A stretch of 64,000 nt of DNA from positions 25,300,001 through 25,364,000 of the forward strand of contig CM075778.1 in the NCBI GenBank assembly GCA_037974665.1, written 5' to 3'. The position numbers and the translations under genes are program-made. Numbering within the stretch: the stretch's first letter is position 1; the number at the start of each line of letters is the position of its first letter. Of the stretch, positions 34,500 through 45,900 are shown in pieces. This stretch comes from Ehretia macrophylla (Eukaryota > Streptophyta > Magnoliopsida > Boraginales > Ehretiaceae). The notes beneath the pieces are model-generated. The model did not search any database. It saw nothing but the letters and a program-made list of their open reading frames with translations, and was not told where the DNA came from.

Positions 34500-36405
34500 A
34501 AGTCAAATCGTGAATAGATGTATCAGAAATGGATTGATGGTAATCTTAATGAGGCCTTTATCCAAGGTGTTTCGAATTTTGTATCTTTCTCAAGCAAACA
34601 ACATTATTATATGGATGGCAACAAAATAATATGTCCATATGGAAGATGTCGGAACTTAAAATTCCAAACAACAGGAAATGTGGTAGATCATCTATATTAG
34701 AAGGGTTTTATGCCTTTTTACTATCAATAGATTGCACAAGGGGAACATGCGTACAACAATTATGATCCAAGTGCACAAACTTCCACGTATAATCAAGGGC
34801 AAGGTGTTAGTGAAGCAAATAATTACAGAACAATGGTTTTTGATGTAGCCGGTCCGCAGTTGCCAGTAGATCACAATGTGGCATTTGAAGAACCTAACAT
34901 GGAAGCACATGAATTTTTTAAGTTGTTGAATGCCACTGATAGGCCATTATTTGATGGTTGTGCGAAACTTACTCAATTGTCAGCCGTGGCTCGATACATG
35001 AATATGAAGTCCTAGCATAATATGAGCAACTCCCTATTTAACAGGTTCATAGAAGAATTAATGGAAGTGTTTCCCGAAAATCATAACTTGCCTGACAACC
35101 TGTATAGATTTAAGTAACTAATCAAGTCATTAGGGTTGGGATATCAGAAGATTAATGTATGCGTAAATGGATGCACCTTATTTTACAAGGATCGGAGTCT
35201 CATGGAAAATTGTCCGTGCTATGGCCACGGACGTTTCAAGGCTAGAGTTGGTGGTAGAAAATGGGGTAAGCTTATTTCCCACCAACAGTTAAGATATTTC
35301 CCTCTAACACCAAGGTTAAAAAGATTGCACATGTCAAATGCTATAGCGAAACATATGACATAGCACAAAAATTACAATGTCGAGGATGAAAAAAAATTTC
35401 ATCCATCAGAAGACGAAGCTTGGAAATATTTCGACAGCGTGTATCCAAATTTCGCCGCAGAACCAAGAAATGTTCGGCTAAAGCTTTGTTCAGAAGGTTC
35501 TAACCCATATAGTTCAAATGCGCAACCTTATTCTTGCTGGTCAATGATAATTACCCCATACAATCTCCTGGTCCCAAGCATCCCAATAAGAATATTGATG
35601 CCTACCTAGAGCCCCTAATCGATGAATTGATAACTCATGATGGGAAATTATGTTATGATATTGATACGAAGACTAATTTTTGTTTGAGGGCAGTCTTGAT
35701 GTGGACAATAAATGACTTCATGGCTTATGGTATGTTGTCGGGATGGAGCACGCATGGGAGACTATCGTGTCCTATTTGCATGAAAAAGTCAAGAGCTTTT
35801 CGCTTACTAGCGGGGAAAAAATCCTTCATTCTTTGACTGTTATCATCAGTTCTTACCAGAGAATAGCTCATTAAGACGTGATAGGAAATTTTTTATCAAG
35901 GATAGGCATGAGAGATCTACACCTCCACCATGATTATCTGGTGAACAAATTTGAGAACGAGTGAAAACTTTCCCGACAATCCAAGAGATGTTTTGCAAGA
36001 AGCTACCTGGGTTTGGTATAGATCATTGGACGAAAAGGAGTATTTTTTGGGATTTTCCTTACTGGAAGACGCACATTGTTCATCATAACTTAGACGTAAT
36101 GCATATTGAGAAAAAAAAATTGACAATGTCTTCAATACTATCATGGTTGTTAAGCGTAAGACTAAAGACAATCTTCAAGCTCAGAAAGACATGTCCACTT
36201 TTTGCAATCGTCCAGAATTGTGCAATTACAATACAAACAAGATCGGTGTATACATACTCCCACAGAAAAGAGAAAAGTACTCTTACAATGGGTTGAACAT
36301 ATAAAATTTCCCAATGGTTATGCTTCTAATTTATCAAATTGTGTCGACATGAAGGAATTGAAAATGTCACACATGAAGAGCCACAATTGTCATATCTTTA
36401 TATAG
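34500..36405 (+). pseudogene. CACTA transposase (TNP2 family), decayed
   Basis: The family cuts and joins CACTA element ends. An N-terminal transposase-associated domain starts near 34,521 (MYQKWIDGNLNEAFIQGVSN, then CPYGRCRNLK and VDHLY). Then come ELMEVFPENHNLPDNLYR, IKSLGLGYQKINVCVNGC and FYKD (35,060-35,200), and the core block GPKHPNKNIDAYLEPLIDEL, YGMLSGWSTHGRLSCPICMK (35,560-35,790). Last is WTKRSIFWDFPYWKTHIVHH and NLDVMHIEK (36,020-36,110). The order and motifs are those of TNP2 (Pfam Transposase_21). At least five in-frame stops or frame changes interrupt it, for example after VDHLY near 34,698, after MNMKS near 35,013, and after the KKSFIL segment near 35,836. Confidence 0.8.
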
Positions 36406-36839
36406 AGGCTGCTTCCCATTGCATTACGCGAGCTCATACCGAAACAGGCTTCTAAAACATTTGCTGAACTAAGCTATGTCATTGGGTGGTCATGGATCTA
36501 TGGGTACACATCTTGTGAGTGGTCGTGGATCCACAAGTGCACATACAACTCATGGTCGTGGATCTGACAATGTCCCTTTGGTCGTTGGGCGTGGTTCATC
36601 TACATCGTTAGTGGGAATGCAGCATTGGATCCCAAATGATACACATCCCTAACAAGATTAGCCATATGTACAGGGTCCGTCAACATGTCAAAATGCACAA
36701 CATTCTTCATCATCTGGACTGCCACAAGAGTTATAGGACTTACACGTAGATGGTGATGGCTCTTCAACGCATGGTGGGGTACAATTTTGTAATATGCCCG
36801 AGTCTTCGAGCGCTGTTGACAAACGGGCTGCAGGCATCG

Positions 36840-38680
36840 AAGATTGACAATTTTATGGATTCTAGTCTCTAGCTGATTATACGATTTGGCAAAATGACAA
36901 GCGACGCTGTTTGAAGGTCGTGGGAAATAGGTATGTATTACTTAAATTATTAATTTTAAATCTTCTACTCTTTTGTCCCTAATTAACATATTTTGATTAT
37001 ATTATATTGTATAGATGGGATCTATATAACGCAACCAAAGGGGTTTCAAGAGCACTACTTGCCGGGTATGTAGAGCCTTGGTTGACGTATAGAGAGGTCC
37101 CAAGTGATACAAGAAAATTATGGTTCGAATATTTCAAGGTATGAAATGTTATCGCAATATATATTGTGAAAACTATTGTATAATTATCGTAGTAATTTTT
37201 GAATAACCGTTACATAATATTAACGTTTTCACAGGGAGTACAAGTGGCTTCTAATTGATGAAGCTGAAATTTGGCGCAAGTTTGAATCTACTGCAAGACG
37301 CCGAATTACAGATTTGACAAACAAATGACGGAATAGAACGAAGAAGCCAGACTTCATACCACTTGAAATATGGAACCAAATGCTGGAGCTATGGAAAAGA
37401 CCACAATGGCAGGCCATCTCAAAGAGAAATTCAGACAATCGAAAGGCAAATTCGTCTACACACCATTTAGGTTCAATCTCAACCCATGAAGCAGCTAGAA
37501 GAATGGTATTGATTTAGTAATACAATCTCGGTTAATTATATATTATGTGTACGACTCAAAAATTTTCAAAATATACATTTATATGTAGGTTGATTTGGTG
37601 AATTGTTATTGTAGGAAAAAGAATTAGGGAGGACAGTGACTTATGCAGAGGTTTTCCAAAAGGCTCATTACAAGGGGGTTGACGGACTGAACACGGACTT
37701 TTGGGCCGAACAGACTATGGTATGTAATATTCATGAAATTTCTGGTAGATGTAACAATGCATAGAGTAGTTGTTGAAGATAATATGAGATTCACAGTGTT
37801 GCATAAAAGGTATAAGATTGGACAAATTATTTATAATTGTTAAAGCTAATATTCGAGAGGGAAAATATACTTATTTATGTGTAAGCACGAAAGTAGCTAT
37901 GATGTGAACAAACATGGGTGCTTATGGAACATGGTTACATGTTGGAAGCGTATGTGTTGTACAACATTTGAAAATGTCTCCTGAGGGATGTAATAGTTGA
38001 TTGCAATGTTGAGGTTAAATGTGGTTAATCTCAGGAAGCAGTACTGTGTATTATGTTGGCTTTATCTTGTAACAGGTTATTGGGAAAAGTCCGAAATACG
38101 AACGAGATGTTGTCCGTTTTTTGATTGACGAGTAAATGCATGAAAGACTGATGTCATACCTGTATATTGCCAGTTTGAATATTAAGTTTGTCTAGACCAC
38201 AAATTAATGTTTGTGCAACAAAATCGGTTTCGTTATACTAACTTATTACTAATGTTTTCGTAGGCACATTACAAAGAATTGCTCCAAACGGCCAGGAATG
38301 CATTGGAATCAGACTCAAACCCCACACCTGTGGATCACAACGCAGTATTTTTACAGGCTGTCAGCCCACCACGCAAAGGTCGGATATATGGGGTAGGTTG
38401 TCAGGTTTTAGTTGAGTCTGTTACAAATACTGGTACCCAGCCTAGGCATGTAATCACAGAGGAACAACTAAATGACACCGTTACGAGAACGATTTCTATA
38501 ATGCAAGAAACATTACAAACTCAGGGTCAGCAAATCCAGAGTCAGAACGAGTTGATCAATCAACTTTAGCATCAATTGAAAAAGCAAAGCGATGTGTTGG
38601 ATGTCCTGTACGCAAAGATCTGTACTCAACCTGAAGAGCAACATTCTTCATTTTCACCTAGTGATGAAAATGAAGAATAA
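36840..38680 (+). pseudogene. Second CACTA gene (Ptta/En/Spm, TNPA-like), probably decayed
   Basis: Exon-like blocks with good splice signals follow each other: one ending GNR|GTATGT near 36,931; 37,015-37,138 (after TATAG; DLYNATKGVSRALLAGYVEP, LWFEYFK, donor GGTATGAA); about 37,235-37,505 (after TTCACAG; RRRITDLTNK, KKPDFIPLEIWNQML, SSTHHLGSISTHEAARRM); 37,615-37,718 (after TTGTAG; KELGRTVTYAEVFQKAHY); and 38,263-38,570 (after TTCGTAG; AHYKELLQTARNALE, VSPPRKGRIYGVG, then a Gln-rich tail). This matches the plant En/Spm protein family (Pfam Transposase_24), whose TNPA members bind subterminal repeats. Stops inside the 37,235 block and near the end suggest decay. Confidence 0.65.
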
Positions 38681-39589
38681 TTTGATATAATTTTAACCCT
38701 CTAGTTTGATGTTAAATACATTTCCATGTTGATATATTTCTATTTGTAACAGTTTTAAATTACAAACTTGATTTTAATTATTTAAATCATATCGTATTTT
38801 CGGCATTATTTGAAATGAATTTGACATATTAAACAGGTTCAGTTTGGGATGCTTTTGTAAAATTTATGAAGTTATTATGACAAGTTCAATTATATGGAAC
38901 AGTTAAGTTAGTGAGGGCTTGGTGATGACTTGGAGACGGGAAAGGTTAGTAACGGATTGGTGAAAGGAAAGGTTGGAGAAGGCTTGGCGACGACAATTTT
39001 GGTAACAGTTTGGTAAGGGGTTAAGTTGGTGAGTGCTCGGTGATGGCAAACTTTGGTGACGCGCAAATGACAAGAAAGGTTGGCGAGGGCAAATTTTGTG
39101 ACAGTTTTGGGACGGGTTAATTTGACGAAGGCTCGGTGACGGCAAACTATAGTAACGGTCTGGAGACAGAAAAGCATGGCGAGGGCTTGGTGACGGAAGA
39201 TTTGGAGACGGACTGGAGATAGTTTGGCAACCATCGCCAAATTGGTGTTGGCTTGGTGAAAGGTACGATTTTGGCGACCACCACATGTCTGACGGACGTT
39301 TTCCCTCACCGTGCCATCTCCAATTCTAAATTGGCAATGACACAGTGAGGGAAACCGTCTCTCGCAAAATTCAATTTTTTTTGTAGTTCAAAGACTCCAT
39401 GAATACTACTCTATGGTTTGTTGAAAGTGCACAGTACCCCTAATTATCAAAAAATCCGTCAATTTAACGGAACGTGTAAAACACGAGCATTAAATAAGAT
39501 TTTTATTAATTTTTAACGAATTTGACAATAAAATAATTATAATAATTGACCAAATTATCCTTTTACGGAAAAAAAAAAAAAAAAAACAA

Positions 39590-39760
39590 TCATCTTCCCC
39601 ATCACCCCCACCCCCACCCCCACCCAACCTAACCCAACCCAACCCAACCCCACCCCACCCCATCAGTACCCCCCCCCCCCCCACCCCCAGCCCTTTACCC
39701 TCACCCTCACTCCTACCCAGCCCCATCAACACCCCCTCCCCCCCTCTCCCCCCACCCAAA
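39590..39760. repeat. C-rich tract, G-quadruplex-prone on the minus strand
   Basis: CACCCCCACCCCCACCC, CCCAACCCAACCCAACCCC and a run of 14 C (39,669-39,682) follow an A-run. Many closely spaced G-runs on the minus strand could fold as quadruplexes. Gly-rich frames here are artefacts of composition. Confidence 0.8.
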
Positions 39761-40117
39761 ACCCATATATATATATATATATATAATGTATGTATCTATC
39801 CTTATCTTTTTTTTATATCGGAATATGCATATGCTTATCTCCAACCAAATGAAACAACAATAACATAATTTAAGTATACGAGTTAAAAATCAATAAGATT
39901 AGATCAAAATGTTAGCAAAATACATATTTAACTTCTTCTTTCTCTCTCTACTTATACCCATTTTGCAATTCAAATCCTCTTCTAAATCAGAGGATTCAAC
40001 ATCATTGACCAAAAAATAAAAAAAGGATTTAATATCACCATTTTTTATGTTTAGCTAGATTTGAAATCCCATCTTCTTAATTTGTTTTGTAGCTAATAGT
40101 AACTGGTATTTGGTTCT

Positions 40118-40118
<1 letters not shown>

Positions 40119-40187
<69 letters not shown>
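40119..40187. repeat. (TA)n microsatellite
   Basis: About 34 uninterrupted TA units lie just downstream (genomic left) of the BCCP gene. Confidence 0.9.
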
Positions 40188-40189
<2 letters not shown>

Positions 40190-40625
40190 CTTTTTCTTTT
40201 ATTTTTTTAGTCTAAACAAAAGGGAAAAGGACTAAAGAGAGAAATGAAAAAAAGAATGAGGTATTTACATCTTTTTACGAAATTCATTAACTTTTTTGAT
40301 GGTAGAGAATGTTGTGCACTTTGAACAAATCATAATGTAGTAGTCAGGAGATTTTTGAACCATAAAATAGTGTTGTGCACTTCTAACAAATCACAAAAAG
40401 ATCTTATGCACTTCATCCATAACATTGCACAAGAAAAATAAAGAGCGATATTATAATATAAGACAAGACATATAAGATTGTTGTAAAAAGACACTAAGAT
40501 ACACATCTAGAAATCCAATAATATTGCAATAAAGTATAAACTCATGATTGCCTTCTCCAAGGCTCCGCGTCTTTTTTTTTTTTGGTCTAACCAAGGCTCC
40601 GCGTCAGAGGATTCTATTATGTTCT

Positions 40626-42917
40626 TCATGGCTCAATGACAAATAACGGCTGCAAAAAGAAATCACATTTCAAACAAAATGTAACAAACATAGTATGAAA
40701 TCTAGAGTGCCAAAGTCGAAGAGAGCGTTACCGTGTCCACACTAACAGGTTTCCCATCATCTACAAGTATGTCAATTACAGTTCCAGATTGATCAGCCTG
40801 ATGTAACATGAAAAATAATGTAGCGACTCATTAGCTAGATGTGGCTTACATTTTGTAAGTCATATATAAATTCATTAAGCATATACAATCCAAAAATTGC
40901 AAACCATTGGCAGGATCACTTATCAAACATTCACACTAAACACCATTTCTTTGCATATTTTTAAAGTTGTCAACAGTCTAGTAAAAAGGGAAAAGAGATA
41001 GCATTGAAGACATTTGTCGGGTTTTTGACTGAAGTTCTAAGTCCAACTTCATGTCAAAAAATAAGTAGACTGTGCCAAAGACAATAGAGGTACTTTAGAA
41101 AAGGGAAAATCTCACATTTAGTCTCTATTGTTTGCAAAATGTCTCAATTTAGTTCTTATTGTTTAAAATGTCTCAATTTAGTCCACATTATTTCCCTAAA
41201 AGTTTCAATTTCATCCCTATTATTTAAAGTTTTCAATTTCGTCCTTATTGTTTTCCAAAAAAATTTAATTTCGTCCCTATTATTTTTAAAAAGTTTTAAA
41301 TTCATCTCTATTGTTTCTCAAAGAATTTTAATTTAGTCCTTGAATAATAGGGACGAATTTAAAACTTTAAGAAAACAATAAGGATAAAATTGAAACTTTT
41401 TAAAAATAATAGGGACGAAGTTGAAACTTTATAAAAAATAATGACTAAATTGAGACTTATTAAACAATATGAATGAAATTGAAACTTTTGATAAAACAAT
41501 AAGACTAAATTAAAATATTTTAAATAATAAAAATTAAATTGAGACACTTTATAAATAATAGGGACTAAATGTAAAATTTCTCCTTTAGAAAAATAGGAAC
41601 GCTAGTCTTAATGGGATTAGTACTAGTTTCATATAAATAACACTTTTTAACTTGTGATAGTTACCACACATCATAGCATGGTAGAGCCGAGTGGGTTTTA
41701 TGTAATCTTTTCTTCGGTCAAAAGCTGTAATCTTTAGGCAAACCCGTGCCTAAATTCACATGTAAGGTGGAGTACTAAGACTTTTTCATATGTACAAATT
41801 CATGTTGTATAAATATTATTTAAATAGTGGTTTTCCCAAAATTGGATTGTGACCATAGGTTAAAAATATTGTGTTATTTCCCTTGGGTTGTATGTAGAGG
41901 CTGTTGCAAACTAGAGGTTGACATGCGTGAAATAGGAATTTTGGATTTATTTTTGAGTGGGCCCTATACGGTTAATTGAGAAGGTCTGAATATTAATACG
42001 TTCTTTATTTTGATCAGATGAATATAGTATATTAACATGTCAAAAATGAATTAAAGTTTTAAAGCTAAATGGTAAATTTGATATTAAAGTAGGTGATATG
42101 TGAGATATCACATTAAATTAAAGAAATATAAAATCATGAAATTACACTTATCTCACATAAAAAATAATAAGAGTTTAAAGTTCACTATATATATATATAT
42201 AGTTATTTTAGCACATGCTAGCAATCGTGTATTGAGTAAAAAGTCTCACCAAAGTGGGCTTGGACAAAGTCCACCACACATGCGAGCTCATCTGACCCGA
42301 GTCAGGGCGAGGCGCGGGTGTGATTGTGGGGTGGGTTTTTAATTGCTGATCCGTTTTTGCCCACTTAATGGAGTTAATGACTAGTCAGATAACTGCTCCA
42401 ATCTTCTCTTATAAATATCATTCTCCTCAACATCATTTAGAACACCTTGCATTATAGAGCATTCTTTCCTTTGCATTAATTATAAATTGAGTTCACCGTT
42501 ATTTATTCGCTTGATTTCATTGCTAGGAGTGCTACCATTATGAGAGTTTTTGTACCGTTGTATTTTTGGAGGTATATGTTGGGGATCTCAATACCAGTGC
42601 AGAGTGATAATAACTTAAAGAGACCAAGTCAAACTTGAACCTCGATCTAATTTTATTAGTTTTTCCCATTCTTAATTTTATGTACTATATCTGCTATAGT
42701 TTCCTTTCATTCTGCTTTCCTCTTGTATGATTTTTATCTGATTAAATACAAGTTGTGTTACTGTTTTTGGGTCTCTTTTACACAAGTTATATACTACTAT
42801 TCTCTTACAAAAGAAAATTCAGAATTCTTGCTCAGTAGAAACTAAAATATCTAATTTATCATTCTAATAATTTTTTCACAAGGGATTAAATTAATTTTTT
42901 AGACAAAAAAAGAAACT

Positions 42918-42981
<64 letters not shown>

Positions 42982-45900
42982 AATGCGATGGTGTGGTCTC
43001 TTAGCTTGAATGGCTCTGCCATTGTCTGTATAAGAAAGATATCATCACATTTAGTCCCTATTATTTTATAAAAGTTTTAATTTGATCCCTATTATTTAAA
43101 AATTTTAAATTTCGTCCTTATTATTTTTCCAAAAATTTCAATTTGGTCCATATTATTTAAAATTTCTCAATTTTATTCATAGTGTTTCTCTAAAAGTTTT
43201 AATTTCATCCCTATAATTTTTTTAAAATTTTTAATTTCGTCCTTATTATTTTTCTAAGAGTTTCAATTTCGTCCTTGTTATTTTCTTAAAGTTTCAAATT
43301 CATCATATTATTAAAAGACTAAATTGAAATTTTTTTAGAAAGAATAGGGATGAATTTGAATTTTTTTTAGAAAATAATAAAGATTAAATTGACTAATTTT
43401 GAATAATATGGACGAATTTATAACTTTAAAAAAATAATAAGGACGAAATTGAAACTTTTTAAAAATAATAAGGACGAAAATTAAAACTTTTGGAGAAACA
43501 TTAAAGATAAAATTAAGAAATTTTAAACAATAAAAGCCAAATTAAAACTTTTTTAAAACAATAGCGACTAAATGTGACATTTTCCGGTTTGTATATGTCC
43601 ACGGCCCAACAATGTTAAAGTACGAGTGAATTATCTCTTTATCCAAACGTTAGATTCCAGTACTTTTATCTGTTTTAGCTCTAGGTTATGGAAAAATACA
43701 AGTAACACCGAAGCCTAGAAACGAATTAATGTTAAAGATAGAACAGCGACGGCAAAAAGAGTTAAAAAGCTCACCTCAATCTCATTCATCAATTTCATGG
43801 CTTCAATAATGCACACGACCTGCCCTTTCTGGATCTTATCTCCCACCTGGAGAACCATAACTTTATATCAGATTGAAGTCAAACAATAGCTACTATCTGA
43901 GCTAGTACTAATCTGTCATGCATATGCAAACTATTATCCGATCAATGTAGACTATATACCTTCACAAAAGGTGCTGCACCAGGGGCAGACGCCCTGTAAA
44001 AGGTTCCAGCCATTGGACATTTCAGTGAAGGATGCGAGGATGTTGGTCTTGGAGGTTCAGCCTTTGGGGCTGCAGCAGGAGGCGGCGGTACCGCTGGCGG
44101 AGGAGCAGTGGGTTGCGGTTGGAATTGCGGTTGTGGCTGCATCATAATTATAGGAGCTCCAGCATTGGATTGCTGTTGCAGTGCTTCCTTTTTTCTTATA
44201 ACCACTTCACAGTCCAATTGTTTCAGCTCCAGCTCCACTATATCTCTTGAATCCACTAGCCTTAACAAGTGGAACAAAAGGTGAACATGTGTATTTAACA
44301 AAACTTATACATGAAAATGAATTGGGAATATCCCTAAGCAAAGTTTTGTTGGATGGGTTGCTTGTTCGTATAGATTGACAACAAAGTTCAGACTCATGTC
44401 CAAATGAAAAATCATTACTGATATTCAATCCAAAGTTTCAAAATATAGAAAATACTGTAATTAAGGTGACAGTTTGCAATGAATTTAGATAGGAATTGAA
44501 TAAGTTAAGAAATTAAATGAACGTGTAAATGGAATAAATTTGGCAAAGAGTATGCCATGTTTGGTCTTTAAAAATAAAGATAAGAATTGATTGATTTCAA
44601 ATTCATATTTGTTAGTAAATATACTAGATAATGTCTTTTATAAATGACAAAATTGTCATTTTATTATTATATACATATTACTTGTATTAAAAATGAAAAC
44701 AAATATAAATATAATAATAATTACACATAATAATAAAAAATAAGAAATGATTTTCATAAATAATAATGATAATGATTGTCCTTTTTTATTATAAACATGC
44801 TACATTTTGGAACCGCATTTTGATCATTTGATTAAAGGAGTTCATTCTCATGAACATGTGAGTAGATAGAAAGTAGTCAATCTACCAACAACATAGGCTA
44901 GTTCTAGGCCGATCGTTCTTGTTAAGACATAGTTGCTATTTGATATTACCTATTTTTGTTGTTTGTTATACATCATTTATTTTATTTTATGTATATTATA
45001 TATTTTTAGCCATAGCTTATCTGTTGTAACAACTTCATTCGATTTTCCACTTTGTGAGCATTATAGTCAGGTTTGTAATTATTTGTTTGCTCACAAGAGT
45101 GTCTTATAAATATTGTACTACTACACAACTACTGTGAATAGATTGAGACTCTCTTCAAGCGACATGCAAGAATCGCATGAAGAAGAAGCTTGTCCTGTCG
45201 TACCCATAGGGTTTTCATGGTTCATTCGCCTGGCTATGTTGATGTTACATTTCCCAATCATGTGTATTGTTTGAAGAAAGCTCTTTATGGCCTTAAACAG
45301 GCTCCAAGAGCCTGGTACAATGAATTACGAGATTTTCTCCTTCACTTTGGGTTTCAAAACTTGAAGGCCTCACTGTTTATATATCATACTCATTCAATAA
45401 CTTTCGATTTCCTTGTATATGTGATGACCTTCTTATTACAGGCAATTGTCCGGAGTTTATCTCATATTTTATTGATGCCCTCTCCAAGAAATTTTCTGTC
45501 AAAGATCTTGGTCATCCTAGCTACTTTCTTGGTATGGAGGCAGTGTACACAACCGAGGGTCTTTTTCTTTCTCAACACACATAATCGGAAATCTTCTTGA
45601 CAAGCATAATTTCTCAGATATGAAGGAATCTCGTACTCCAATGTCTTCTACGTCTAGTTTGGTCCTAGATTATGGTACCTCTCTTGTTGATGGCGAGTCT
45701 TATAGTCGCTTAGTGGGGAGCCTTCAATATCTCTTATATTGCCTTTACAGTAAACAAGTTAGCACAGTTTATGCATGCTCCACGCCAGAGTCACTGGTCT
45801 GCTGCAAAAAGATTGATGTGTTACTTGAAGCGAACAATTCATTATGGTACTTTTTATCGAAAATTTCAGCCCTTGTACTGAATGCATTTTCTGATTCTGA

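Larger units (their letters stand above)
32310..39388 (+). mobile_element. CACTA (En/Spm) transposon, family A, decayed
   Basis: The right end is a field of subterminal repeats ('ggtgacgg', 'ggagacgg', 38,905-39,360) closing in TTCAATTTTTTTTGTAGT at 39,387, the standard TTTTTGTAGTG end with the last base changed. The left end is marked by the GGAGACGG array at 32,310-32,830; the CACTA terminus itself was not found. Between them lie, in the usual order, a TNP2-type transposase (about 34,500-36,400) and a second En/Spm gene (about 36,840-38,680). Both are on the plus strand. The transposase has several stops and frame changes, so the element is not autonomous. Confidence 0.75.
39400..40420. mobile_element. 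Inverted-repeat unit with GTGCAC ends
   Basis: TATGGTTTGTTGAAAGTGCAC at 39,412 is mirrored by GTGCACTTCTAACAAATCAC at 40,376 and a second inverted copy GTGCACTTTGAACAAATC at 40,315. The unit of about 1 kb is non-coding and holds a C-rich tract and two (TA)n tracts. The pattern suggests a foldback element. No target duplication was seen. Confidence 0.4.

Noticed and set aside
38903-39309. Overlapping frames of 127 and 133 codons on the minus strand
   Set aside because: They are produced by the subterminal GTGACGG/GGAGACGG repeats of the CACTA right end.
39597-39660. Possible interstitial telomere repeat (CCCAACCC, CCTAACCC)
   Set aside because: The plant telomere unit CCCTAAA is not present in tandem; these are irregular C-rich words.
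39490-39759. Gly-rich 89-codon frame
   Set aside because: It arises from a C-rich tract on the opposite strand.
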